A stretch of DNA of 64,000 nucleotides, taken from the NCBI GenBank assembly GCA_026874595.1, contig CM049317.1, forward strand, positions 14,624,882 through 14,688,881, given 5' to 3'. A program made the position numbers and the translations under genes. Below the pieces are notes generated by a model that saw only the letters and a list, made by a program, of their open reading frames with translations, was not told the DNA's origin and searched no databases. This document shows, in pieces, positions 1-11,995 of the stretch. Numbering within the stretch: position 1 is the stretch's first letter; each line of letters begins with the position of its first letter. The DNA is from Sipunculus nudus (Eukaryota; Annelida; Sipuncula; Golfingiida; Sipunculidae).

Positions 1-821
1 CTCACGCAGCGGTTATACACTGCATTCGTCCGAGACCTTTTTGTTTTAACCGTTGCTTTTTATAGCAAGTTTCTCTGGGTCACACCACCAGTGTTTTCAA
101 CTTCTCACGGAGCAAAGAAATATAATCCGACCAATGAGAGCGTGGTACCGCAATATGCATGCAGCTCAAAATTTTGAACATGCGACACCCTCTCTCGTTG
201 TTCTGAAACTTGGCCCAGTGCCAGAAATGGTGTAATCAGACTAAAACAAAAAGGAGATCTGGGACGACTGCAGTGTATAATCGCTAGGTATGGAGCGCAA
301 GTTTTGACCAGAGGTTATCAGATATGTCTTTGGTACCAAGTCTACCAGATGGGTGTGTGAGGTTCTTTCCCAATTTGATTGGCATGAGGGTGATTAAAAT
401 GGCTATGATGGAAGACATGTGACCTCATAGGAGGAAAACTAATTTTTTTTTTTAATATTTCTTTTGATATTGTTTCTGATATGCCCATGCCAGCCTAATG
501 AATATCATTGAGCTTAAAGATGACAGATAGAATAGTAAAATGGAAGTGTGCGTAAAGAACTAAAAGACACGATAAGATAGTAAATAATTATAAGTGAATT
601 CTTTGCCATAATCCATATTATTCAAAGGAGAGTTTTGATAGCATAAAAACTTGAAAGGGGGAATCTATTCAGAAATAGTCTTTACAGTAGACAGGACTTG
701 ATCAAATTTGTATACATTAACATATAGATTGGGAAAAAAATATACCACTGCAATCAGAAAAAGAATATCCTTCCCTAGAAGTTTGACGTACCTCACAACA
801 AGTATGTGTATGAATGGGGAT
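1..821. other. Unassigned AT-rich sequence
   Basis: No exon with plausible splice sites, RNA gene or repeat structure was recognised here. Short open frames are present but show no domain or composition bias suggesting coding. Confidence 0.5.
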
Positions 822-1986
822 CATAACAAGAGACCCATGGGTCATGACGCTCAGCTGACTAGGAAGACATTCACAAAAGAATGTTATCACCTGAATTCAA
901 AATGTTGTAGGTGGTATCCCCATTCAACTGTAGCAATTAAATTTCTTCAAAATCAACATGAATGAAAAGTTTCATGATAATATGTTCAGTCATTCCCATG
1001 AAATCTAGCCATTTTGTATGCAGTCAGCTGAGCTAAAAAGGACCATGCACATTTTTGAAGGATATCCCTGGATGTCAAGACAGAAGATTCTAGGTCCAAC
1101 AGTAAAGTTTTGTACCCTGTCTGACTGTCTGGGTGCTTAAAATGATTTGGCTAGTAATATAGGTCACCATGACCTAACTTCAGGATTTCCCAGAACATTG
1201 GAACATTCTCTGACTAGCAGACACAGTTTGTGCCCATCCGATCTTCAGGGTGCTAAAAATCATGCTCTTGGTCCATAGTTCACAGCATATAGGTAATCAT
1301 GATCTAATATCAGGTTTCCATGCAGTTTAACCCAGGACCTGCCTGAATGTCATGTTAGAAGGTTCTGGGCTGGCCGTATACGTTTGTTCCTCGTCTGGCT
1401 GACCAAGGAGATTTGTCCAGGAACTCGTCTAACGATTACGATTTGTGCCCTGTTAACGTACGGACTGCTTCATCTGAAAGTCTCAAAAATAGGGGGGGGG
1501 GATGCCGAAAAATTAGAAAACAAATACAGATTGCGACACCAGTCTACAGGACATGAGGAATCAATATGATCAATATGCATGGAAAGAATCGTGGCAATCA
1601 ATGTATTAGTTATTCAGATACTCCAGCTTTTGTATCAAATTTTTACTTATTCTCGGGGGTATTTTCGAACCCCATGGCTCGGAGGATATAGGTCACGGTG
1701 ACCAAATTTCAGGTTTCCAATGAGATTTTTATGGACCTCCAGGGGTGTAACATTAGAAGAATTTAGGCTTAGCGGATACAATTTGTGACCCATCTGAGTG
1801 ACTGAATGCTAGAAAGATATGTTATCAGCCTGTATTTTGCAAAATATAGGTCACAATGATCTAATTTTAGGTTTCCAAGAAGATTTTTAATGGACCTCCC
1901 CGGGTGTAACATTAGAAGTATCTAGGTCAAACGGACAAAGAGTGATCACTATAGCTCAGATGACTTTCAGTCAGCTGAGCTAAAAA
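822..1986 (+). mobile_element. Helentron-like (pearl-type) non-autonomous element, copy 1
   Basis: The head at 822-860 carries AACAAGAGACCCATGGGTCA and then GCTCAGCTGACT. The tail is a 29-nt hairpin at 1953-1981 (stem AGCTCAG/CTGAGCT plus TGACT/AGTCA) followed by an A5 run. Between them lie about six diverged units of roughly 130-165 bp (from about 1062 to 1950), each with a phrase like TAGGTCACCATGACCTA and an AGAAGATTCTAGG block. The head CAGCTGA and tail TCAGCTG are inverted relative to each other. Head, subterminal inverted repeat, tandem core and terminal hairpin are the layout reported for Helentron-derived and bivalve pearl elements. Assignment is by structure from memory, with no database search. 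There is no coding capacity. Confidence 0.6.
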
Positions 1987-2701
1987 CGGTCATCTCAACA
2001 AACAAATTTTACTCCTATCAAAAGTAGATGCCTGGGCTAAATTAAAGATACACACTATTCATCTGGAAGATGGTGCCGTGAGATGGAGACTTAACACTCT
2101 GTTTGCATCGATCTAAAGTAGACATGCAATTTTTTTGTTAAAATCCATTAACATTGCCGCAGCTGTCCCCAGAATAGAAGAAACTATAGAAGCCATTTTC
2201 CGGTGATTGTGTTCAATATCTGCAACATTTAACCCGTCGAGAGCCCAGATTCCCTTCTTTTATTATGTTTCTCAAATAATCGTCAAACATTCTCAAGGCC
2301 CATCACAGGGCTAAAGGCGAATTGTTCATATTAAGTACATGAATCTACAGTAAATTCCAGCTATTAAAGGAAATTCTTGATAAGAAATTTGGAAAACCCG
2401 TGAGTCAACTGTTGTATGATTCTAACACCGGCATCGTCGATGAAAGCGAATTTGTAATACAAACGGTGTCTGATTGTCTTGGGTGGATTAATTCATGAGT
2501 GTTAGGTCTCAATATCAAAATGAAATTTGAATTTAGATCAATTGTTTACTTTCGATAGGAGTGACATATATTTGTTAGGTATTCGGTTGAGTTAGCCGTC
2601 ATTTTCCATAGGTTCATAGAAGTCAGGTTTCCTATAAATATATGTAGTTGTCAAATGCATGACAGAAAAACGCTACAGACTAGATGCTCACTGATTCGAA
2701 T

Positions 2702-2775
<74 letters not shown>

Positions 2776-3084
2776 ACAGTCCGTAATGATAGCAAACTTC
2801 ATACGCAGTGGAAATATACGCTGCAGTTGTTTTTGTATCAATTTTACATTGGAATTGGACCAAAACTAATTAGCATGGCATGTCGCGTGGTGCGTCCACC
2901 TCAATGTTTGAAACCAGGGATGCTGATTACATTAGTCTGATAACAATACGTGGTCCTGAGAGAGTCGTTTGGTGGTAAAACTCGTCAAACCCTATTGAAA
3001 ACAATGGTTAAAGAGAAGGAGATGCAGAATGAACGTGTAACTACTGTATAATGAGTGTCATGGAAATGAGTGACTTGAACATAC
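1987..3084. other. Unassigned sequence with a long TA microsatellite
   Basis: Non-coding as far as can be seen. It contains a (TA)n tract at 2706-2773. No exon resembling the downstream exons of the lectin family was found between here and the window start on the minus strand. Confidence 0.5.
2706..2773. repeat. (TA)n microsatellite
   Basis: About 34 uninterrupted TA dinucleotides. Open frames across it encode only alternating Tyr/Ile and are artefacts. Confidence 0.97.
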
Positions 3085-3264
3085 TGCAGATGCTGCCGTC
3101 CTCCCATGTCCAGTTTTGGAGAGGTTTAACCCTTATCCTGGCCCAAACTTTTGTTATGTTGTTTATCATCATGGCCCATTCTATCTGACGGCTGGAAAAC
3201 TCTTTCCAGTTCTCATCCTGCACCGTTTTTGCAAATTGTCCATTTCTCACTGCTAACTCTTCGG
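3085..3264 (-). CDS. Orphan exon of a C-type lectin-like protein
   Basis: This is a 180-nt open exon with a pyrimidine-rich acceptor ending TTTTGTAG and a GTATGT donor. Its 60 codons are entered and left in phase 1. It encodes a segment with NITKVWARIRVK and WTWEDG, clearly homologous to exon 2 of the lectin-like gene at 26.5-35.3 kb (NVTEVWARMKVK, WMWEDG), and its splice sites fall at equivalent codons. WxWxDG is the region before the long loop in C-type lectin domains. No signal-peptide exon was recognised upstream, and no disulfide-bearing exon downstream before the window edge. It may be part of a gene continuing beyond base 1, a gene with very long introns, or a relict of a duplicated gene. 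Intact splice sites and an open frame argue against great age as a pseudogene. Confidence 0.65.
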
Positions 3265-4049
3265 CTACAAAAGGTAAAGATAACATGTTTCAAACCACAT
3301 GGTCGTATCACGCAAAAATACGTTATTTGATGTAGGGTACCCCCTCAATATAGCTGCTAAAATATAAGGTATGAAAAAAAAATGTAACCAGGTGAAGTAT
3401 TTATAACAATTCTAAATTTCATGTTCTTACTTTCTATACTTAATTCTATTTACAGTGATGGTGATTTTCCTTAAATGTAAACTCATGTGGGTATTGGATT
3501 TAAGACTCCGACTCCATCCAGTTCATGGCAATAAGCTTTAATATTCTATAGTGTAAAGAAATTTTAAAAACGTGTAGACACATGCATATGAGACAATATG
3601 AAAGTTCAATTGTCGTTCCATGTCACAACCAATTATACCTCTGGAATAACCTTTGCTATGCTATGTATGCTTGTAAAGACATAAGCTCTTTTACAGGGAG
3701 ATTTAACTTCAGAAAAAATGTATGTTATAAATTATAGGCAAAGAACAATCAGAATATAACAGAACTGGTAATCAAAACATGTTTAAAGAACTTTACGTAC
3801 CGATGCACTGTATGGTCAGAGAAAGCTCTAAACAAAACTTGAATGTTGAGAGCTTTTGCATTCTGATATCTGCACTTCCAAGGCAAATGAGTATTTATCT
3901 GAAATATACAAGCTGTTTGTCATGTACTGTATATAATACGTGCAAAATACTGTACCAGATCTTACGGTATCATGGTCATCAGGCTGTTGAACATGTACAA
4001 AAGTTACGGGAAATGAATGATATCAGATCAATGTACATGGATTCGTGTC
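3265..4049. other. Unassigned sequence 5' of the orphan lectin exon
   Basis: No signal-peptide exon or other coding segment was recognised on either strand. If the orphan exon belongs to a live gene, its first exon should lie in or beyond this stretch. Confidence 0.4.
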
Positions 4050-4589
4050 TGCCTTTGGTTAAAATCACTCGTATCTCTGCAGTGGGTTGACTTATCCGCC
4101 TGAAATTTTGCATATGTGTACCTCTCGGATAGAGTTCTCGTTCATATGATAGGTGGCGCCACCTACAATCATGTTTACGCTACAGACATCCCTAATATCT
4201 CAGGACTGGTTTAACATATCGGCCTGAAATTTTGCATGAGTATAGATCTTACATAGCTATTTATCATACGCAAAACTGATTGCGCCATTGCAACTATTTT
4301 GTTTAGTGTCGATCTGTTGGTCTGTCTGGGGGTGAAAATCACTCATATCTCGGCATTGGTTTGATCCGCATTTCGGACTGATCCAAAATTCATGTATACA
4401 TCTTAGATAGCTTTCTTGTTCAAATGACAGGTGGCGCCACCTTTATTCATGTTTAGGTGGCAGACAACCATGTTAATATGCAACACATGTCACTCTATTT
4501 CCCCTAACCACTCAATCCATGCCTCGCTTTACTCGTGACACTGATTTCGGCGGATATAGGTAGTCGCTTGTCGACTACCCGTATTCTAG
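4050..4589 (+). mobile_element. Helitron-like element, 3' end
   Basis: The 3' terminus is textbook Helitron: a hairpin at 4559-4579 (stem GGTAGTCG / CGACTACC, loop CTTGT), a 6-nt spacer, then CTAG at 4586-4589 followed by T. Upstream are three degenerate tandem units (from about 4061, 4187 and 4335) sharing TGAAATTTTGCAT and AATCACTC-TATCTC phrases. Two of them carry the 14-bp palindrome AGGTGGCGCCACCT (4151-4164 and 4429-4442). The 5' end (expected to start TC after an A) was not located, so the left boundary only marks where repeated structure begins. No Rep/helicase coding sequence is present. Confidence 0.65.
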
Positions 4590-4696
4590 TTTTAAATTAC
4601 GGTATCTATGAATACCTCACTTAATGTCTATAGGTAGTGCAAAAAAGCGTAGCTACAATATGACGGAAAATATGAAAAAAGTGGGTCATTTTGGCA

Positions 4697-4710
4697 TTAT
4701 ATATATATAC

Positions 4711-4779
<69 letters not shown>
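4697..4779. repeat. Compound (TA)n-(GA)n microsatellite
   Basis: TA dinucleotides with two CATA interruptions run to about 4755, followed by about 12 GA dinucleotides to 4779. Confidence 0.95.
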
Positions 4780-5140
4780 TTACAATAGAGTAGGTCTAGA
4801 TTACAATAGCAGTCTTGACCAGTTTCAAATTGGACCTGACCAGACTGCAACTGGTCAAGCCCAAATCAAAATCATGTTTACTTGGCTTTAGAACTGCGAT
4901 CTGGTATGGTAAGATTTTAAATAGAAAGAATTTATCTCTGAAATATAAAACAAACTGTCCTGTTTGTAATGACTGCACTGTTTGTAATGAAACAAGGATC
5001 CCACATAAAATGTAGGGTGATTTTTAATCTCGCAGAAGCGTATGTAAATCTCTCTGGAATTCTAACTTTAATGTTAGAGACACACTTATACACATGCGCG
5101 CGGGCATACATCATTTGCCTATGACAATTATTTCATCACA
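4780..5140. other. Unassigned AT-rich sequence
   Basis: Nothing recognisable. Overlapping short open frames on both strands have no domain content. Confidence 0.4.
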
Positions 5141-5240
5141 CCTTCCCTATAGAACAAGGCTACGCCCTCAAGGACACCAGTGGTCAGTGAAGCTATCACA
5201 TACCTATGGACCAGATCTCAGGAGTCACATGATGTAATAA
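5141..5240 (+). repeat. Dispersed repeat with CCAGATCTCAGGAGTCAC core, copy A
   Basis: The copy begins CCTTCCCTATAGAACAAGGC, continues through AGTGGTCAGTGAAG, and ends in the core CCAGATCTCAGGAGTCAC plus ATGATG. The same order of phrases recurs near 7406. The core recurs at about 14541, 45560 and 62240. Family unknown. Confidence 0.6.
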
Positions 5241-6210
5241 TATACATGTACCTAATACAATCTCTGAATAATGAAAATATATACATATACCTAACATAAC
5301 CACTGAATAGTGAATTGAGTGCTCAAAATCTTGTTATAAAGGGCGCTGAATATAAATGATTTTATAAGGTTCGCTGCTTGTTTTGAGATCATGGCGCCCA
5401 TCACATGATAATAATTTATAAAACACTGGAATTCTTATTTCATTTCTTATACGGAAAGCTGTTTACACATTTACAGGTGAATTGTAACATGGTCACTCAC
5501 AACTTTAAACACTCACTAGGCTATATAAACTATAGATCCCGCATAAACTTAGCAGTCCCCAAACAAAAGTATTGTTCTATGTTTGCATGTGTCTGTAAAG
5601 TTTTAGTCGGCACAACATCTGTTTTTAGTAATTTCGGAAAACAAAGTTAAGGTAAAATGATCTGGGAAAAAAAACATGGGATTGTGCACATGTATGTATG
5701 TATTATCTAGTGATTATTTGTTTATTCAGCTACGATTCTTTACAGTATTACACTGGTATCAGGTATATAACAAAAACAAATGGTTTTATTTTGCTTCATA
5801 TTAAATGTGAAAGGATTAATAGCTATGGGTACCAGTTGATACTATGTCACAAAAAAAATAAAAAACCTATGGCTATCAAAAGACCCAATGATACAATTTC
5901 AACAATATTTAAAATCCGAGAACTTAAAAAAATGCATAATATATTAGCAAGTGTGCAGTTTTATATTTATATTTTATGCTATAATGTTATTTATAAATAA
6001 TAACAGCTTGTCATGAAATACAAAGACATTATTAGAATTACTGTGTCCTGGACTGTTTATGTGTGCATATTGTCTAAATAATCTGACACAGCTGTTCGCT
6101 TAACTACACTGTATAAGAAACCAGGGGCATCGACTACACTGGAAAATGCCGGTGATGCACAGATTCGTCACAGGGTCATTTAGTGCTCAACTGTTGACTA
6201 ACTGTCATTG
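5241..6210. other. Unassigned AT-rich sequence
   Basis: No gene recognised. Open frames of up to 100 codons exist on the plus strand but show no domain, signal peptide or splice pattern. Confidence 0.4.
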
Positions 6211-6279
6211 TTAGATAATGTGCCATCTTGATCTTAGATAATGTGCCATCTTGATCTTAGATAATGTGCCATCTTGATC
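6211..6279 (+). repeat. Perfect 23-bp tandem repeat, three copies
   Basis: The unit TTAGATAATG-TGCCATCTTGATC is present three times in succession without a mismatch, indicating very recent expansion. Confidence 0.95.
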
Positions 6280-6521
6280 GACTCTGGATATATATCTACA
6301 TGTCTATATAAAATATTTTTCTTTGCTCATTACGATGTTTCCACAATTTGAAAAATGGAATTTCACTTAATAATTGTAATAAATCTTTAATTCTATTAAA
6401 CAAAGTTACATAATAGTGCTTTTGCTCAATTCATGATTGCTCATTATGGTAGTATTAACTGGATGCCATGATCTTGAGGGTTTTTATACGTGTATTGCCG
6501 TTAGTTTTACCTTGGTACTTG

Positions 6522-6524
<3 letters not shown>

Positions 6525-6568
<44 letters not shown>
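6525..6568. repeat. (TA)n microsatellite
   Basis: About 22 TA dinucleotides in an otherwise AT-rich region. Confidence 0.95.
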
Positions 6569-6570
<2 letters not shown>

Positions 6571-7007
6571 ATCAAAGATCAACCTATTATATGACAAACT
6601 GACAAGACACTCTTCAGGGGTCCAGGCACGGAGCATTAAATTATAAAAATATGTAAATACAACCATTCATATATATGTTCGTTTCTGGTAACATCTGTAT
6701 AATAATTAAGAAAAAGAAATTTAATGTCAGTAATAATAATGTAGAAAAAAAATAATGTCAGTCTAACAGATTGAATTTTTTTGGAACATATACTAGATTA
6801 TCAGTTAATCATTATTAAAATTTGTGAAATTTGGTTCGTCTGTTTGTTAAAAGTGCAGTAAATCTCCTAGACTAGAAATAAAAATCTCATGATATTCATT
6901 GCATTTGTTTCTCGGATATCAGAGGTCAGGTGATGCGACCACGAACACATAGACGAATAAATATCGGGAGTCACTAATCGGGATGTAAAAAATATAACTG
7001 CATGATA

Positions 7008-7010
<3 letters not shown>

Positions 7011-7045
<35 letters not shown>
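7011..7045. repeat. (TC)n microsatellite
   Basis: About 17 uninterrupted TC dinucleotides. Confidence 0.95.
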
Positions 7046-7048
<3 letters not shown>

Positions 7049-7405
7049 AGTATCCGAGAACAATCCCACCCTTGGATGTTAACTTTTCAATTGTATATTG
7101 CTGTGTGGTGTCTTGTTATAGTCTAGCCGCCGTGGAATCTGTTACGGATCCAACCACCTGAATGAATTTTACCAAACACGGCCGAGCTATAAATGCCAGC
7201 CACTAGCAGACTGGCGCAGCGCAAGGAAATTACTGATAAAAAATCAAGATGCCTTAAATGAACGACATACAGAAAACTCCCACCATGCAACAATTAACAT
7301 GTAATACATATAACTAACCACCAGAGAAGAAATGATTAGGTCTACACTACACAACTAAAAGAAACTTACAATTGAAACTTATTTGTATGCAAAATAATTA
7401 TGTAG

Positions 7406-7493
7406 CCCTTCCCTGAAACAAGGCTTAGGGAAGGTCAGTGGTGCCATCACCACATATGTAACAGGTCCTTGGAGTCAAATGAGGGGATATTAG
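7406..7493 (+). repeat. Dispersed repeat, copy B
   Basis: CCCTTCCCTGAAACAAGGCT, then AAGGTCAGTGGTGCCATCAC and a diverged GGTCCTTGGAGTCA core, match the order of phrases in the copy at 5141. Confidence 0.5.
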
Positions 7494-7676
7494 TTTTCCA
7501 CAGCTGAAGCCCCCCCCCCCCACACACACACACATCCACAAAATAAATAAATAAATATATATCATAAAGATAACACCCGCTTGTGGCAAATGCTTAAAAA
7601 TAACACATGAAATAACAGCTGAAAAAAATACAATTATTCTATGCACTGATACACACCATTACAACACGGGGTTCCA

Positions 7677-7716
7677 CCTCTCTCTCTCTCTCTCTCTCCC
7701 TGTGTGTGTGTGTGTA
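7677..7716. repeat. Compound (CT)n-(TG)n microsatellite
   Basis: About 11 CT dinucleotides followed by about 8 TG dinucleotides. Confidence 0.95.
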
Positions 7717-8560
7717 TTTGCATGTGTGGATTAAGTATTAATTCTTCACAAGGGTTTATAAAAGAAGTGGCTGTAAGAAAGGTGTCTTCTGCCTTATTTG
7801 AACAAAATGGAAACTATCATATAGTCTAGCAGGAACTAGGTCACCACAGGTGACGCCCAGTAAAGGTTGCAATAAATAGACATACAATACAAACAAGAAA
7901 TTAAAAATAAACTTTTATCCTGATTTTATTTAGGCTGTCACAAATCCTTACTGTGTATGTGAACATTTATAATACACGATCAGCTTTGTTTGAATGTATA
8001 AAACCATCAGTCATGTTATAAACAATATATCCTAGAGGTTTTTAGCAGTGAAAAATGGAAATCAAAACTGCAGCCAAGCCCACTCGATGCTGGGGGCTGA
8101 ACATCAACATGAGCATCTGCTGAAGTAATTACTTGAAGCCCCCGCTACATCTAGGCGCAGATTCACATAATTTAAAAATATCTGAGAGATTAGACCTACC
8201 TCTCTATAAATATTGTAGAAAAATTGTCTATGTTTATTTGTTACCCGTTTAATTACAGTCAGCAATGTGGTGCTCCCCGGTAATGTGCTGAGGCTGTAGT
8301 AACTGAGGATGTAGTACCAAACTTGATTGGTCTTAATTGTGGCCTTACAGCCATTTACAAAGTCTCTTGTCACGTGACCGAACAGATTCCCGCGCTTTAC
8401 GAGCCACGTGACATAATACAGCTTCAGAGCTGATGTTCCCGGAAGCTCCTGTTTACATGTAATTCAAGCTTCTGACGTAAGCTCAATTTTCATTTATCAC
8501 ATGAGCTGCTCGGTGAAGGCCAACGCGCACATTTATATTGATTGATTTATGTATTCTATA
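7717..8560. other. Unassigned sequence
   Basis: No gene or repeat boundary recognised. Ends where the duplicated segment begins. Confidence 0.4.
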
Positions 8561-8854
8561 TGAGAGCATTTTTCCTGGCTTTTTTCATTCTTAACCATAA
8601 CAAATGGACAGACAACAAAATGTTCAAAAGCTAATACTATTTCCTCTGAATGAAGCCAGCAGACAGATAAAACAAATTCAGGGCATGTATTAATGCTTAC
8701 TGTTGATAAAACAATGTAATGAATTCATGGTGACACTGCATGTTTCTGTTTGGCACGGGCGTCACTCACATTCCAGACAGTGAAGGTGAGCTGTATTACT
8801 ATGAAGATATCCACAGAGGTCACTTTGGGCAAGATGGATGGCACTGCTAAACAA

Positions 8855-9028
8855 GCACGGATCCAGGTTATTTCCCCCCGGGGGGGGGGGGGGGGGTCAA
8901 TGGTATCATTTTTGTGATTATTCCAAGAAATTTACCTGTCATTGTTTAAAATTGGTCTAAAAAAGGTCGGTGGTTGAGAGCAGGGTTGGAGAGAGGGGGA
9001 GTCTCCCCCCCCCCCGATCCGTGCCTGG
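8855..9028 (-). mobile_element. Small inverted-repeat element (GCACGGATCC family), copy 1
   Basis: The left end AGCACGGATCCAGG is answered by GATCCGTGCCTGG at the right end. The interior carries a GGTCGGTGGTTGAGAG block that is the reverse complement of the CTCAACCAACGACC block in the element at 36517, so the two are the same family in opposite orientation. A G-run of about 18 lies near the left end and a C-run near the right. Flanks CTAAA and TTAAA are similar but give no clean target duplication. Confidence 0.6.
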
Positions 9029-11061
9029 TTAAATCACAAATGCTTCAACTTCTATATTTTATTTCGAACACTTTTACCATTACGCTACGTCCCCCTACAT
9101 AAAAGATCACTATTTACGATTAAAACTAACATTTAGGGAACATTAACAGACAATGATCTGCCGGTTGGGTGATGTTAACAGTGCAAATGTGACCTTTATT
9201 GGCCCAAGTCCGGGAAATACTGTTCCGCTTTTTGCAGCACATCGGGTCTGTGAACGAAGGATAAGCAGCTGCGCGCTCAAGAGTATACACGTACACTTGT
9301 GTTAACTTGTGTCAAAAGGTGTGACTAATACCTCTATAAATCGTATGACACCTAGGTGGTTTCATATCATGTTCATTTCTTCTTTATCATTGTCTACTTA
9401 ATAAAAACCTGCGCAGCTATTAGCAACTGACTCGTGGTTAAAGCTATAGGCCGGCACCCTTAATTGAAGACGTGTGGTATGCGGGATCAGTCAAGTTATG
9501 TAGGGTGCATGCAGCCAGCGTTACTGAACTGTTTTATGGAGACTTCTATGATACTCCTGCTACAAGTGAAACAAAATATAATGCCCAAACACATTTATAT
9601 ATTGATTACCAAGCTGCATTGCCAGCAACAACAAAAAATGAAATATTCCTACATTTGTGGGATGTTGACAACATGACGGGTATACTCTCCAGATGGGCAT
9701 GAACGAGGACACTTCCTGAGGGACACGCCTAATCATCACTCTGAACTTTTTTATGGATATTACACGAATAATCAAAAATTATCTAAATAACGTTTCACAA
9801 TTGTTTTGCCAATTTTTTTTATGGTTGGTGAAACATGACACCGTCGAATTTCCTTTTGTTGGAGACCTATCCGTGCACATTACAATCTGTAATTGAAATA
9901 TAATGTTAAACCCTATGAACTTACTTTTTGCTGTCTTAGTATGCCCGCCTTAAATGTAATGGATCTACCGAGGGATCTTCGTCCCCTCTTTTATCAGACC
10001 GATGGCCTGGCGTGGCCTGCCAAGAACGGGAAGATGTGATTCATTGTGTGATTCATTGGATGTTATGTAGTATTTTCATATATATAAAAAGATTTATACA
10101 AAATTTATTGAGATAACTTGCCAAAGAAAATTTGTTATTTTTTATTAGGTTTGTTTGATTTTACACTAAATTACAATCAGTTAGTTGGCAATATGGCTGG
10201 CAATGCGGTTGTCTAATTGAGCATATTGAGAGGATAATTGAGAACACAGCACATTTTTGCATATATAAAGCCTTTTGTCGAAATTATGTTTTATATATGT
10301 TGTTAGACCACATTTGACTGTGATTACTTTATTACAGGCACAGGAGTATGTTCCCTCACCGAATAAACTTGAAATATTCAAATTGGTTAACATGCACAGA
10401 GCTCTGCTTGTCTGATGAAAGTGGCTAGCGTGAATTAATATATATATATGTCCTGTGTGCGTCCCTTGTGACCTTGTAATCTAACCTAATTTACACATGT
10501 ATGTGTTGCAACAACACAGGCTTGTTTCATATGTTTTCAGCAAATCATCTTTTTCAAACAACAGGGTTTTTATATTGCAGCACTGGTTGACGTTCGAACA
10601 TTTTCTGTTGAGCTAATAATTACACCACATCCGTTCCTTTCGCCACATTTATCATACACATCATATGAAATAAAAGCATACACATTGCATCAGTTGCCTG
10701 ATATTGTATTACAACTGCCATGTTCATATATGACCGTTAATGATGTGTCAATATACCAGCGTAGGTTCTTAAATACTTTCCTCAGGAACATCGATATTGG
10801 AATTAAACATGGCCGTTTATACAAAATGTTTAAGGTGTTAAACGCATGCAGGTATTACCAAGTTCTGGATACAGGTCGTAAATCTGCATCGTCTCTAATA
10901 CATTTTGTTTTTGTACTGCTGAAGCCTATTTTTGATGAATTTTGTATCCCCTGACTGAAAATAATCACTCCTGTATCTCTGAATATATCAACAATGTACC
11001 AATCAAAGGCCAGCTCAAACATTTTGTTTGTTATTTTAGTGTAATTGTGATTGTTTTAACT

Positions 11062-11995
11062 TCTAAAACCAATATCTTTCATTATGTATCATTAAAATAT
11101 AAATCATTACGTACCCATAAAGAGGCAGAACATGATTTCATTTAATCGCTCGCTTCACTTAAATTAAAACAACTATCAAACATAAAGGTTAAATTCTGGA
11201 ACAGGCTTACTTTTCAAGAAATTCCCTTAGTTTCCCTTAGTTTTTTCCTGCATCAGAATATTATTGAAGTATAATAATAAGAACCAGAATCCGCACAATA
11301 TAAACCACAGTGATTAAATTCTGGAACAGGCTTACTGTTGACGAATTTCTCTTGGTTTTTCCCTGCATCAGACCCATTATTGATGTAAAACTAATGGGAC
11401 AACAAGGTTCATGTTACAGAACCCACACCTCATGAGTGTGAGCATGTGTGTGTATATATATATACTTACTATTGCAGCTCACCAGGTATCTCTCACCCTT
11501 ATTAAATACATGTAGAACTGACATTGAAAACATGTAATTGTTTTACTATTACTAAATTAACTATTATATACCATTACACATTTCTGATTTATATCTGTGA
11601 GCAAGTTTATTTAACATTTTTTTTTCAAGTAATCCCCTGAATCCCAAAAATGCAGGGTTCTTCAAAAGTGCTTATCATTTGTTTACCATGGAAAATTTTA
11701 CAGGGTCATCTTCATATATACAGAACTTATCACAATTACATAACAATAAGATTAAAAGTGTGGTAATATACGTTATCATCCCTTTACCTTTAAATACTCT
11801 AGATATATATAAAAAAAGCTGTTATGAGAAGTTGGGGTTTGATGTTCATAAGGACTGACAAGTGACCTGTCATTTGGTTTAAATTAATTCATGACAAAAC
11901 CTAAAATTAGTTATATGATTTAATAATTACTAGGTTTATCTTTAAAACTTCATGAACATTTAAATTAAAGGGCGGAAAAATTGATACACAATAAC
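11062..11995 (+). repeat. Tandem duplication inside copy 1, unit A
   Basis: The unit starts near AAACCAATATCTTTCATTAT and ends near GATACACAATAAC. It is followed directly by unit B. Unit A carries an extra 10-bp internal repeat (TTTCCCTTAG) not in unit B. The first ~125 aligned bases differ at about six positions. Confidence 0.9.

Larger units (their letters stand above)
6280..7405. other. Non-coding stretch with two microsatellites
   Basis: Contains (TA)n at about 6525-6568 and (TC)n at 7011-7045. No gene recognised. Confidence 0.5.

Noticed and set aside
2651-2869. Open frames across the TA tract on both strands
   Set aside because: They encode only alternating Tyr/Ile from the microsatellite; the same applies to the frames at 6437, 19326, 57724 and 62329.
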